Assembly (NCBI GenBank): GCA_947179485.1
Contig: OX359245.1
Coordinates: forward strand, 22,617,067 to 22,681,066
Direction: 5' to 3'
Source: Allacma fusca
Lineage: Eukaryota > Arthropoda > Collembola > Symphypleona > Sminthuridae
Length of the DNA: 64,000 bases
Within the stretch, counting starts at the first letter, position 1, and each line of letters starts with the position of its first letter. Shown here piece by piece: positions 44,801-57,600 of this stretch. The notes under the pieces were generated by a model that saw only the letters and a program-made list of their open reading frames with translations, was not told the origin of the DNA and searched no databases. The translations under genes were made by a program, and so were the position numbers.

Positions 44801-47602
44801 AGTTGAGCTTTGGCAGACCGCCCAAGTGTATTACCAAAATTTAAAGAGATTCAGGCGAGCTCAGCAAACACGTTAAACAGTGACCATATCAACGAGACCT
44901 CATTTTCATCGCTATGTTTAAAGTTTTTCGATTCAACCCCAATTCGAGATTTGTGCTTTGGCAGACTTCCTGAGTGTATTCCCAAAGTTTAAGGAGATTC
45001 GGACGAGCTCAAAAAACACGTTAAACAGTGATCATAGCAACGAAACCTATTTTCATCGCTTTGCTTAGTTTTTTGATTCTTTCAAAATTCGAGAATTGAG
45101 CTTTGGCAGCCTGCCCGAGTGTATCCCCAAAGTTTAAGGAGATTAGGACGAGTTCGGCAAACCCCTTAAAAAGTGACCATAGCAACGAGACCTCATTTTC
45201 TTTGCTATGCTTAAAGTTTTTCGAATCATCCCAAATCCAAGGATTGAGTTTTAGAAGACTTCCTGAGTGTATTTTCATAGTTTGAAGAGATTCGGGCGAG
45301 TTTGGCTAACACGTTAAACAGCTACCATCGCAACGAGACCTCATTTTCATCGCTATTTTTAAAGTTTTTCGATTCATCCTAAATTTGAGAATTGAGCTTT
45401 GGCAGACTGCCCGAGTTTATTCCCAAAGTTTAAAGAGATTCGGACGAGTTAAGCAAACAACTTAAAAAATGACCTGAGCGACACGTCATTTTCATTGCTT
45501 TTTTCAAATATTTTCGATTCATCTCAGATTCGAGAATTAAACTTTGGCAGACTGCCCGAGTGTATCCCCAAAGTTTAATGAGATTCGGACGAGTTCGGCA
45601 AACCCCTTAAAAAGTGACCATATCAACGAGACCTCATTTTCATCGCTATGTTTAAAGTTTTTCGATTCAACCCCAATTCGAGATTTGTGCTTTGGCAGAC
45701 TTCCTGAGTGTATTCCCAAAGTTTAAGGAGATTCGGACGAGCTCAAAAAACACGTTAAACAGTGATCATAGCAACGAAACCTATTTTCATCGCTTTGCTT
45801 AGTTTTTCGATTCTTTCAAAATTTGAGAATTGAGCTTTGGCAGCCTGCCCGAGTTTATCCCCAAAGTTTAAGGAGATTAGGACGAGTTCGGCAAATCCCT
45901 TAAAAAGTGACCATAGCAACGAGACCTCATTTTCTTTGCTATGCTTAAAGTTTTTCGAATCATCCCAAATCCAAGGATTGAGTTTTAGAAGACTTCCTGA
46001 GTGTATTTTCATAGTTTGAAGAGATTCGGGCGAGTTTGGCTAACACGTTAAACAGCTACCATCGCAACGAGACCTCATTTTCATCGCTATTTTTAAAGTT
46101 TTTCGATTCATCCTAAATTTGAGAATTAAGCTTTGGCAGACTGCCCGAGTTTATTCCCAAAGTTTAAAGAGATTCGGACGAGTTAAGCAAACAACTTAAA
46201 AAGTGACCATAGCAACGAGACCTCATTTTCTTTGCTATGCTTAAAGTTTTTCGAATCATCCCAAATCCAAGGATTGAGTTTTAGAAGACTTCCTGAGTGT
46301 ATTTTCATAGTTTGAAGAGATTCGGGCGAGTTTGGCTAACACGTGAAACAGCTACCATCGCAACGAGACCTCATTTTCATCGCTATTTTTAAAGTTTTTC
46401 GATTCATCCTAAATTTGAGAATTGAGCTTTGGCAGACTGCCCGAGTTTATTCCCAAAGTTTAAAGAGATTCGGACGAGTTAAGCAAACAACTTAAAAAAT
46501 GACCTGAGCGACACGTCATTTTCATTGCTTTTTTCAAATATTTTCGATTCATCTCAGATTCGAGAATTAAACTTTGGCAGACTGCCCGAGTGTATCCCCA
46601 AGTTTAATGAGATTCGGACGAGTTCGGCAAACCCCTTAAAAAGTGACCATATCAACGAGACCTCATTTTCATCGCTATGTTTAAAGTTTTTCGATTCAAC
46701 CCCAATTCGAGATTTGTGCTTTGGCAGACTTCCTGAGTGTATTCCCAAAGTTTAAGGAGATTCGGACGAGCTCAAAAAACACGTTAAACAGTGATCATAG
46801 CAACGAAACCTATTTTCATCGCTTTGCTTAGTTTTTCGATTCTTTCAAAATTTGAGAATTGAGCTTTGGCAGCCTGCCCGAGTTTATCCCCAAAGTTTAA
46901 GGAGATTAGGACGAGTTCGGCAAATCCCTTAAAAAGTGACCATAGCAACGAGACCTCATTTTCTTTGCTATGCTTAAAGTTTTTCGAATCATCCCAAATC
47001 CAAGGATTGAGTTTTAGAAGACTTCCTGAGTGTATTTTCATAGTTTGAAGAGATTCGGGCGAGTTTGGCTAACACGTTAAACAGCTACCATCGCAACGAG
47101 ACCTCATTTTCATCGCTATTTTTAAAGTTTTTCGATTCATCCTAAATTTGAGAATTGAGCTTTGGCAGACTGCCCGAGTTTATTCCCAAAGTTTAAAGAG
47201 ATTCGGACGAGTTAAGCAAACAACTTAAAAAGTGACCATAGCAACGAGACCTCATTTTCTTTGCTATGCTTAAAGTTTTTCGAATCATCCCAAATCCAAG
47301 GATTGAGTTTTAGAAGACTTCCTGAGTGTATTTTCATAGTTTGAAGAGATTCGGGCGAGTTTGGCTAACACGTGAAACAGCTACCATCGCAACGAGACCT
47401 CATTTTCATCGCTATTTTTAAAGTTTTTCGATTCATCCTAAATTTGAGAATTGAGCTTTGGCAGACTGCCCGAGTTTATTCCCAAAGTTTAATGAGATTC
47501 GGACGAGTTAAGCAAACAACTTAAAAAATGACCTGAGCGACACGTCATTTTCATTGCTTTTTTCAAATATTTTCGATTCATCTCAGATTCGAGAATTAAA
47601 CT
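41851..47602. repeat. Mixed block: 6-mers, 7-mers and a shortened flank-like segment
   Basis: A-B-C-D-E'-F (41851), D-E-FA-B-C-D-E'-F (42741), AD with 2-bp deletion (43927), E-FD-E-F, A-B-C-D-E-F (44662), AB-C-D-E-FD-E-F (45544, 1,030 bp) and the one-base-short version (46574, 1,029 bp). It parallels 31391-35820 at offsets of 10,460 then 10,019 bp. The 441-bp change in offset corresponds to loss of three monomers near 42.8 kb. Confidence 0.8.
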
Positions 47603-50600
47603 TTGGCAGACTGCCCGAGTGTATCCCCAAAGTTTAATGAGATTCGGACGAGTTCGGCAAACCCCTTAAAAAGTGACCATAGCAACGAGACCTCATTTTC
47701 TTTGCTATGCTTAAAGTTTTTCGATTCAACCCCAATTCGAGAGTTGAGCTTTGGCAGACCGCCCAAGTGTATTACCAAAATTTAAAGAGATTCAGGCGAG
47801 CTCAGCAAACACGTTAAACAGTGACCATATCAACGAGACCTCATTTTCATCGCTATGTTTAAAGTTTTTCGATTCAACCCCAATTCGAGATTTGTGCTTT
47901 GGCAGACTTCCTGAGTGTATTCCCAAAGTTTAAGGAGATTCGGACGAGCTCAAAAAACACGTTAAACAGTGATCATAGCAACGAAACCTATTTTCATCGC
48001 TTTGCTTAGTTTTTCGATTCTTTCAAAATTCGAGAATTGAGCTTTGGCAGCCTGCCCGAGTGTATCCCCAAAGTTTAAGGAGATTAGGACGAGTTCGGCA
48101 AATCCCTTAAAAAGTGACCATAGCAACGAGACCTCATTTTCTTTGCTATGCTTAAAGTTTTTCGAATCATCCCAAATCCTAGGATTGAGTTTTAGAAGAC
48201 TTCCTGAGTGTATTTTCATAGTTTGAAGAGATTCGGGCGAGTTTGGCTAACACGTACGTTTGGCTAACAGCTACCATCGCAACGAGACCTCATTTTCATC
48301 GCTATTTTTAAAGTTTTTCGATTCATCCTAAATTTGAGAATTGAGCTATGGCAGACTGCCCGAGTTTATTCCCAAAGTTTAAAGAGATTCGGACGAGTTA
48401 AGCAAACAACCTAAAAAATGACCTGAGCGACACGTCATTTTCATTGCTTTTTTCAAATATTTTCGATTCATCTCAGATTCGAGAATTAAACTTTGGCAGA
48501 CTGCCCGAGTGTATCCCCAAAGTTTAATGAGATTCGGACGAGTTCGGCAAACCCTTTAAAAAGTGACCATAGCAACGAGACCTCATTTTCTTTGCTATGC
48601 TTAAAGTTTTTCGAATCATCCCAAATCCAAGGATTGAGTTTTAGAAGACTTCCTGAGTGTATTTTCATAGTTTGAAGAGATTCGGGCGAGTTTGGCTAAC
48701 ACGTTAAACAGCTACCATCGCAACGAGACCTCATTTTCATCGCTATTTTTAAAGTTTTTCGATTCATCCTAAATTTGAGAATTGAGCTATGGCAGACAAC
48801 CCGAGTTTATTCCCAAAGTTTAAAGAGATTCGGACGAGTTAAGCAAACAACTTAAAAAATGACCTGAGCGACACGTCATTTTCATTGCTTTTTTCAAATA
48901 TTTTCGATTCATCTCAGATTCGAGAATTAAACTTTGGCAGACTGCCCGAGTGTATCCCCAAAGTTTAATGAGATTCGGACGAGTTCGGCAAACCCTTTAA
49001 AAAGTGACCATAGCAACGAGACCTCATTTTCTTTGCTATGCTTAAAGTTTTTCGAATCATCCCAAATCCAAGGATTGAGTTTTAGAAGACTTCCTGAGTG
49101 TATTTTCATAGTTTGAAGAGATTCGGGCGAGTTTGGCTAACACGTTAAACAGCTACCATCGCAACGAGACCTCATTTTCATCGCTATTTTTAAAGTTTTT
49201 CGATTCATCCTAAATTTGAGAATTGAGCTTTGGCAGACTGCCCGAGTTTATTCCCAAAGTTTAAAGAGATTCGGACGAGTTAAGCAAACAACTTAAAAAA
49301 TGACCTGAGCGACACGTCATTTTCATTGCTTTTTTCAAATATTTTCGATTCATCTCAGATTCGAGAATTAAACTTTGGCAGACTGCCCGAGTGTATCCCC
49401 AAAGTTTAATGAGATTCGGACGAGTTCGGCAAACCCTTTAAAAAGTGACCATAGCAACGAGACCTCATTTTCTTTGCTATGCTTAAAGTTTTTCGATTCA
49501 ACCCCAATTCGAGAGTTGAGCTTTGGCAGACCGCCCAAGTGTATTACCAAAATTTAAAGAGATTCAGGCGAGCTCAGCAAACACGTTAAACAGTGACCAT
49601 ATCAACGAGACCTCATTTTCATCGCTATGTTTAAAGTTTTTCGATTCAACCCCAATTCGAGATTTGTGCTTTGGCAGACTTCCTGAGTGTATTCCCAAAG
49701 TTTAAGGAGATTCGGACGAGCTCAAAAAACACGTTAAACAGTGATCATAGCAACGAAACCTATTTTCATCGCTTTGCTTAGTTTTTCGATTCTTTCAAAA
49801 TTCGAGAATTGAGCTTTGGCAGCCTGCCCGAGTGTATCCCCAAAGTTTAAGGAGATTAGGACGAGTTCGGCAAATCCCTTAAAAAGTGACTATAGCAACG
49901 AGACCTCATTTTCTTTGCTATGCTTAAAGTTTTTCGAATCATCCCAAATCCAAGGATTGAGTTTTAGAAGACTTCCTGAGTGTATTTTCATAGTTTGAAG
50001 AGATTCGGGCGAGTTTGGCTAACACGTGAAACAGCTACCATCGCAACGAGACCTCATTTTCATCGCTATTTTTAAAGTTTTTCGATTCATCCTAAATTTG
50101 AGAATTGAGCTTTGGCAGACTGCCCGAGTTTATTCCCAAAGTTTAAAGAGATTCGGACGAGTTAAGCAAACAACTTAAAAAATGACCTGAGCGACACGTC
50201 ATTTTCATTGCTTTTTTCAAATATTTTCGATTCATCTCAGATTCGAGAATTAAACTTTGGCAGACTGCCCGAGTGTATCCCCAAAGTTTAATGAGATTCG
50301 GACGAGTTCGGCAAACCCTTTAAAAAGTGACCATAGCAACGAGACCTCATTTTCTTTGCTATGCTTAAAGTTTTTCGATTCAACCCCAATTCGAGAGTTG
50401 AGCTTTGGCAGACCGCCCAAGTGTATTACCAAAATTTAAAGAGATTCAGGCGAGCTCAGCAAACACGTTAAACAGTGACCATATCAACGAGACCTCATTT
50501 TCATCGCTATGTTTAAAGTTTTTCGATTCAACCCCAATTCGAGATTTGTGCTTTGGCAGACTTCCTGAGTGTATTCCCAAAGTTTAAGGAGATTCGGACG

Positions 50601-51138
50601 AGCTCAAAAAACACGTTAAACAGTGATCATAGCAACGAAACCTATTTTCATCGCTTTGCTTAGTTTTTCGATTCTTTCAAAATTCGAGAATTGAGCTTTG
50701 GCAGACTGCCCGAGTTTATTCCCAAAGTTTAAAGAGATTCGGACGAGTTAAGCAAACAACTTAAAAAGTGACCATAGCAACGAGACCTCATTTTCTTTGC
50801 TATGCTTAAAGTTTTTCGAATCATCCCAAATCCAAGGATTGAGTTTTAGAAGACTTCCTGAGTGTATTTTCATAGTTTGAAGAGATTCGGGCGAGTTTGG
50901 CTAACACGTGAAACAGCTACCATCGCAACGAGACCTCATTTTCATCGCTATTTTTAAAGTTTTTCGATTCATCCTAAATTTGAGAATTGAGCTTTGGCAG
51001 ACTGCCCGAGTTTATTCCCAAAGTTTAATGAGATTCGGACGAGTTAAGCAAACAACTTAAAAAATGACCTGAGCGACACGTCATTTTCATTGCTTTTTTC
51101 AAATATTTTCGATTCATCTCAGATTCGAGAATTAAACT
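47603..51138. repeat. 3,536-bp 24-monomer block, first copy
   Basis: A-B-C-D-E'-F (47603), AD-E-F (48493), AD-E-F (48934), A-B-C-D-E-F (49375) and A-B-C-FD-E-F (50257). In the last unit C at 50553 is followed by FD at 50698, so the usual D-E pair is missing although the length stays 882 bp. D of the first unit carries aatcctagg. Confidence 0.85.
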
Positions 51139-53792
51139 TTGGCAGACTGCCCGAGTGTATCCCCAAAGTTTAATGAGATTCGGACGAGTTCGGCAAACCC
51201 CTTAAAAAGTGACCATAGCAACGAGACCTCATTTTCTTTGCTATGCTTAAAGTTTTTCGATTCAACCCCAATTCGAGAGTTGAGCTTTGGCAGACCGCCC
51301 AAGTGTATTACCAAAATTTAAAGAGATTCAGGCGAGCTCAGCAAACACGTTAAACAGTGACCATATCAACGAGACCTCATTTTCATCGCTATGTTTAAAG
51401 TTTTTCGATTCAACCCCAATTCGAGATTTGTGCTTTGGCAGACTTCCTGAGTGTATTCCCAAAGTTTAAGGAGATTCGGACGAGCTCAAAAAACACGTTA
51501 AACAGTGATCATAGCAACGAAACCTATTTTCATCGCTTTGCTTAGTTTTTCGATTCTTTCAAAATTCGAGAATTGAGCTTTGGCAGCCTGCCCGAGTGTA
51601 TCCCCAAAGTTTAAGGAGATTAGGACGAGTTCGGCAAATCCCTTAAAAAGTGACCATAGCAACGAGACCTCATTTTCTTTGCTATGCTTAAAGTTTTTCG
51701 AATCATCCCAAATCCTAGGATTGAGTTTTAGAAGACTTCCTGAGTGTATTTTCATAGTTTGAAGAGATTCGGGCGAGTTTGGCTAACACGTACGTTTGGC
51801 TAACAGCTACCATCGCAACGAGACCTCATTTTCATCGCTATTTTTAAAGTTTTTCGATTCATCCTAAATTTGAGAATTGAGCTATGGCAGACTGCCCGAG
51901 TTTATTCCCAAAGTTTAAAGAGATTCGGACGAGTTAAGCAAACAACCTAAAAAATGACCTGAGCGACACGTCATTTTCATTGCTTTTTTCAAATATTTTC
52001 GATTCATCTCAGATTCGAGAATTAAACTTTGGCAGACTGCCCGAGTGTATCCCCAAAGTTTAATGAGATTCGGACGAGTTCGGCAAACCCTTTAAAAAGT
52101 GACCATAGCAACGAGACCTCATTTTCTTTGCTATGCTTAAAGTTTTTCGAATCATCCCAAATCCAAGGATTGAGTTTTAGAAGACTTCCTGAGTGTATTT
52201 TCATAGTTTGAAGAGATTCGGGCGAGTTTGGCTAACACGTTAAACAGCTACCATCGCAACGAGACCTCATTTTCATCGCTATTTTTAAAGTTTTTCGATT
52301 CATCCTAAATTTGAGAATTGAGCTATGGCAGACAACCCGAGTTTATTCCCAAAGTTTAAAGAGATTCGGACGAGTTAAGCAAACAACTTAAAAAATGACC
52401 TGAGCGACACGTCATTTTCATTGCTTTTTTCAAATATTTTCGATTCATCTCAGATTCGAGAATTAAACTTTGGCAGACTGCCCGAGTGTATCCCCAAAGT
52501 TTAATGAGATTCGGACGAGTTCGGCAAACCCTTTAAAAAGTGACCATAGCAACGAGACCTCATTTTCTTTGCTATGCTTAAAGTTTTTCGAATCATCCCA
52601 AATCCAAGGATTGAGTTTTAGAAGACTTCCTGAGTGTATTTTCATAGTTTGAAGAGATTCGGGCGAGTTTGGCTAACACGTTAAACAGCTACCATCGCAA
52701 CGAGACCTCATTTTCATCGCTATTTTTAAAGTTTTTCGATTCATCCTAAATTTGAGAATTGAGCTTTGGCAGACTGCCCGAGTTTATTCCCAAAGTTTAA
52801 AGAGATTCGGACGAGTTAAGCAAACAACTTAAAAAATGACCTGAGCGACACGTCATTTTCATTGCTTTTTTCAAATATTTTCGATTCATCTCAGATTCGA
52901 GAATTAAACTTTGGCAGACTGCCCGAGTGTATCCCCAAAGTTTAATGAGATTCGGACGAGTTCGGCAAACCCTTTAAAAAGTGACCATAGCAACGAGACC
53001 TCATTTTCTTTGCTATGCTTAAAGTTTTTCGATTCAACCCCAATTCGAGAGTTGAGCTTTGGCAGACCGCCCAAGTGTATTACCAAAATTTAAAGAGATT
53101 CAGGCGAGCTCAGCAAACACGTTAAACAGTGACCATATCAACGAGACCTCATTTTCATCGCTATGTTTAAAGTTTTTCGATTCAACCCCAATTCGAGATT
53201 TGTGCTTTGGCAGACTTCCTGAGTGTATTCCCAAAGTTTAAGGAGATTCGGACGAGCTCAAAAAACACGTTAAACAGTGATCATAGCAACGAAACCTATT
53301 TTCATCGCTTTGCTTAGTTTTTCGATTCTTTCAAAATTCGAGAATTGAGCTTTGGCAGCCTGCCCGAGTGTATCCCCAAAGTTTAAGGAGATTAGGACGA
53401 GTTCGGCAAATCCCTTAAAAAGTGACTATAGCAACGAGACCTCATTTTCTTTGCTATGCTTAAAGTTTTTCGAATCATCCCAAATCCAAGGATTGAGTTT
53501 TAGAAGACTTCCTGAGTGTATTTTCATAGTTTGAAGAGATTCGGGCGAGTTTGGCTAACACGTGAAACAGCTACCATCGCAACGAGACCTCATTTTCATC
53601 GCTATTTTTAAAGTTTTTCGATTCATCCTAAATTTGAGAATTGAGCTTTGGCAGACTGCCCGAGTTTATTCCCAAAGTTTAAAGAGATTCGGACGAGTTA
53701 AGCAAACAACTTAAAAAATGACCTGAGCGACACGTCATTTTCATTGCTTTTTTCAAATATTTTCGATTCATCTCAGATTCGAGAATTAAACT

Positions 53793-53940
53793 TTGGCAGA
53801 CTGCCCGAGTGTATCCCCAAAGTTTAATGAGATTCGGACGAGTTCGGCAAACCCTTTAAAAAGTGACCATAGCAACGAGACCTCATTTTCTTTGCTATGC
53901 TTAAAGTTTTTCGATTCAACCCCAATTCGAGAGTTGAGCT
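53793..53940. repeat. Monomer A (148 bp, exemplar)
   Basis: Recognised by the preceding gaattaaac, tttaatgagattcgg, tttgctatgcttaaag and the end aaccccaattcgagagttg. Nearly identical to D in its middle part. Confidence 0.9.
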
Positions 53941-54088
53941 TTGGCAGACCGCCCAAGTGTATTACCAAAATTTAAAGAGATTCAGGCGAGCTCAGCAAAC
54001 ACGTTAAACAGTGACCATATCAACGAGACCTCATTTTCATCGCTATGTTTAAAGTTTTTCGATTCAACCCCAATTCGAGATTTGTGCT
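53941..54088. repeat. Monomer B (148 bp, exemplar)
   Basis: Recognised by cagaccgcccaagtgtatta, gattcaggcgagctcagc, ccatatcaacgag, and the end ccaattcgagatttgtg. Confidence 0.9.
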
Positions 54089-54233
54089 TTGGCAGACTTC
54101 CTGAGTGTATTCCCAAAGTTTAAGGAGATTCGGACGAGCTCAAAAAACACGTTAAACAGTGATCATAGCAACGAAACCTATTTTCATCGCTTTGCTTAGT
54201 TTTTCGATTCTTTCAAAATTCGAGAATTGAGCT
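54089..54233. repeat. Monomer C (145 bp, exemplar)
   Basis: Recognised by cagacttcctgagtgtattc, gagctcaaaaaacacg, gatcatagcaacgaaacc and ttctttcaaaattcgag. It is 3 bp shorter than A, B, D and E, with losses around acctattttc and tgcttagttt. Confidence 0.9.
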
Positions 54234-54381
54234 TTGGCAGCCTGCCCGAGTGTATCCCCAAAGTTTAAGGAGATTAGGACGAGTTCGGCAAATCCCTTAA
54301 AAAGTGACCATAGCAACGAGACCTCATTTTCTTTGCTATGCTTAAAGTTTTTCGAATCATCCCAAATCCAAGGATTGAGTT
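54234..54381. repeat. Monomer D (148 bp, exemplar)
   Basis: Recognised by cagcctgcccgagtgtatcc, gagattaggacgag and the end cgaatcatcccaaatccaag. Confidence 0.9.
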
Positions 54382-54529
54382 TTAGAAGACTTCCTGAGTG
54401 TATTTTCATAGTTTGAAGAGATTCGGGCGAGTTTGGCTAATACGTTAAACAGCTACCATCGCAACGAGACCTCATTTTCATCGCTATTTTTAAAGTTTTT
54501 CGATTCATCCTAAATTTGAGAATTGAGCT
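54382..54529. repeat. Monomer E (148 bp, exemplar)
   Basis: Recognised by ttagaagacttcctgag, ttttcatagtttgaag, cagctaccatcgcaac and the end catcctaaatttgagaattg. This is the type that holds the retrotransposon. Confidence 0.9.
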
Positions 54530-54674
54530 TTGGCAGACTGCCCGAGTTTATTCCCAAAGTTTAAAGAGATTCGGACGAGTTAAGCAAACAACTTAAAAAA
54601 TGACCTGAGCGACACGTCATTTTCATTGCTTTTTTCAAATATTTTCGATTCATCTCAGATTCGAGAATTAAACT
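54530..54674. repeat. Monomer F (145 bp, exemplar)
   Basis: Recognised by gcccgagtttattcccaaag, gagttaagcaaacaac, aatgacctgagcgacacg and tttttcaaatattttcg. It is the most diverged of the six. Confidence 0.9.
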
Positions 54675-57600
54675 TTGGCAGACTGCCCGAGTGTATCCCC
54701 AAAGTTTAATGAGATTCGGACGAGTTCGGCAAACCCCTTAAAAAGTGACCATAGCAACGAGACCTCATTTTCTTTGCTATGCTTAAAGTTTTTCGATTCA
54801 ACCCCAATTCGAGAGTTGAGCTTTGGCAGACCGCCCAAGTGTATTACCAAAATTTAAAGAGATTCAGGCGAGCTCAGCAAACACGTTAAACAGTGACCAT
54901 ATCAACGAGACCTCATTTTCATCGCTATGTTTAAAGTTTTTCCAATCAACCCCAATTCGAGATTTGTGCTTTGGCAGACTTCCTGAGTGTATTCCCAAAG
55001 TTTAAGGAGATTCGGACGAGCTCAAAAAACACGTTAAACAGTGATCATAGCAACGAAACCTATTTTCATCGCTTTGCTTAGTTTTTCGATTCTTTCAAAA
55101 TTCGAGAATTGAGCTTTGGCAGCCTGCCCGAGTGTATCCCCAAAGTTTAAGGAGATTAGGACGAGTTCGGCAAATCCCTTAAAAAGTGACCATAGCAACG
55201 AGACCTCATTTTCTTTGCTATGCTTAAAGTTTTTCGAATCATCCCAAATCCAAGGATTGAGTTTTAGAAGACTTCCTGAGTGTATTTTCATAGTTTGAAG
55301 AGATTCGGGCGAGTTTGGCTAACACGTTAAACAGCTACCATCGCAACGAGACCTCATTTTCATCGCTATTTTTAAAGTTTTTCGATTCATCCTAAATTTG
55401 AGAATTGAGCTATGGCAGACAACCCGAGTTTATTCCCAAAGTTTAAAGAGATTCGGACGAGTTAAGCAAACAACTTAAAAAATGACCTGAGCGACACGTC
55501 ATTTTCATTGCTTTTTTCAAATATTTTCGATTCATCTCAGATTCGAGAATTAAACTTTGGCAGACTGCCCGAGTGTATCCCCAAAGTTTAATGAGATTCG
55601 GACGAGTTCGGCAAACCCTTTAAAAAGTGACCATAGCAACGAGACCTCATTTTCTTTGCTATGCTTAAAGTTTTTCGAATCATCCCAAATCCAAGGATTG
55701 AGTTTTAGAAGACTTCCTGAGTGTATTTTCATAGTTTGAAGAGATTCGGGCGAGTTTGGCTAACACGTTAAACAGCTACCATCGCAACGAGACCTCATTT
55801 TCATCGCTATTTTTAAAGTTTTTCGATTCATCCTAAATTTGAGAATTGAGCTTTGGCAGACTGCCCGAGTTTATTCCCAAAGTTTAAAGAGATTCGGACG
55901 AGTTAAGCAAACAACTTAAAAAATGACCTGAGCGACACGTCATTTTCATTGCTTTTTTCAAATATTTTCGATTCATCTCAGATTCGAGAATTAAACTTTG
56001 GCAGACTGCCCGAGTGTATCCCCAAAGTTTAATGAGATTCGGACGAGTTCGGCAAACCCCTTAAAAAGTGACCATAGCAACGAGACCTCATTTTCTTTGC
56101 TATGCTTAAAGTTTTTCGATTCAACCCCAATTCGAGAGTTGAGCTTTGGCAGACCGCCCAAGTGTATTACCAAAATTTAAAGAGATTCAGGCGAGCTCAG
56201 CAAACACGTTAAACAGTGACCATATCAACGAGACCTCATTTTCATCGCTATGTTTAAAGTTTTTCGATTCAACCCCAATTCGAGATTTGTGCTTTGGCAG
56301 ACTTCCTGAGTGTATTCCCAAAGTTTAAGGAGATTCGGACGAGCTCAAAAAACACGTTAAACAGTGATCATAGCAACGAAACCTATTTTCATCGCTTTGC
56401 TTAGTTTTTCGATTCTTTCAAAATTCGAGAATTGAGCTTTGGCAGCCTGCCCGAGTGTATCCCCAAAGTTTAAGGAGATTAGGACGAGTTCGGCAAATCC
56501 CTTAAAAAGTGACTATAGCAACGAGACCTCATTTTCTTTGCTATGCTTAAAGTTTTTCGAATCATCCCAAATCCAAGGATTGAGTTTTAGAAGACTTCCT
56601 GAGTGTATTTTCATAGTTTGAAGAGATTCGGGCGAGTTTGGCTAACACGTGAAACAGCTACCATCGCAACGAGACCTCATTTTCATCGCTATTTTTAAAG
56701 TTTTTCGATTCATCCTAAATTTGAGAATTGAGCTTTGGCAGACTGCCCGAGTTTATTCCCAAAGTTTAAAGAGATTCGGACGAGTTAAGCAAACAACTTA
56801 AAAAATGACCTGAGCGACACGTCATTTTCATTGCTTTTTTCAAATATTTTCGATTCATCTCAGATTCGAGAATTAAACTTTGGCAGACTGCCCGAGTGTA
56901 TCCCCAAAGTTTAATGAGATTCGGACGAGTTCGGCAAACCCTTTAAAAAGTGACCATAGCAACGAGACCTCATTTTCTTTGCTATGCTTAAAGTTTTTCG
57001 ATTCAACCCCAATTCGAGAGTTGAGCTTTGGCAGACCGCCCAAGTGTATTACCAAAATTTAAAGAGATTCAGGCGAGCTCAGCAAACACGTTAAACAGTG
57101 ACCATATCAACGAGACCTCATTTTCATCGCTATGTTTAAAGTTTTTCGATTCAACCCCAATTCGAGATTTGTGCTTTGGCAGACTTCCTGAGTGTATTCC
57201 CAAAGTTTAAGGAGATTCGGACGAGCTCAAAAAACACGTTAAACAGTGATCATAGCAACGAAACCTATTTTCATCGCTTTGCTTAGTTTTTCGATTCTTT
57301 CAAAATTCGAGAATTGAGCTTTGGCAGCCTGCCCGAGTGTATCCCCAAAGTTTAAGGAGATTAGGACGAGTTCGGCAAATCCCTTAAAAAGTGACCATAG
57401 CAACGAGACCTCATTTTCTTTGCTATGCTTAAAGTTTTTCGAATCATCCCAAATCCAAGGATTGAGTTTTAGAAGACTTCCTGAGTGTATTTTCATAGTT
57501 TGAAGAGATTCGGGCGAGTTTGGCTAATACGTTAAACAGCTACCATCGCAACGAGACCTCATTTTCATCGCTATTTTTAAAGTTTTTCGATTCATCCTAA

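Larger units (their letters stand above)
51139..54674. repeat. 3,536-bp 24-monomer block, second copy
   Basis: Same series of starts 3,536 bp downstream (51139, 52029, 52470, 52911, 53793), with the same E', aatcctagg, gacaacccg and gtgactatag marks. It differs in its last unit, which is a regular A-B-C-D-E-F instead of A-B-C-FD-E-F, so one copy was edited after or during duplication. Confidence 0.85.
53793..54674. repeat. Reference six-monomer HOR (882 bp): A-B-C-D-E-F
   Basis: The simplest full unit and probably the ancestral HOR from which the 7-, 8-, 10- and 13-mers are derived. Monomer starts are 53793, 53941, 54089, 54234, 54382 and 54530, and the next A is at 54675. The monomers are clearly homologous but well diverged, whereas the same type in different HORs is nearly identical, which is the defining pattern of HOR satellites. 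Confidence 0.92.

Noticed and set aside
53793-54674. CENP-B box in the satellite
   Set aside because: The ttcgattca.. stretch matches only the first part of the consensus (TTCG....A..C) and lacks the CGGG end in all six monomers, and the reverse-complement form fails as well.
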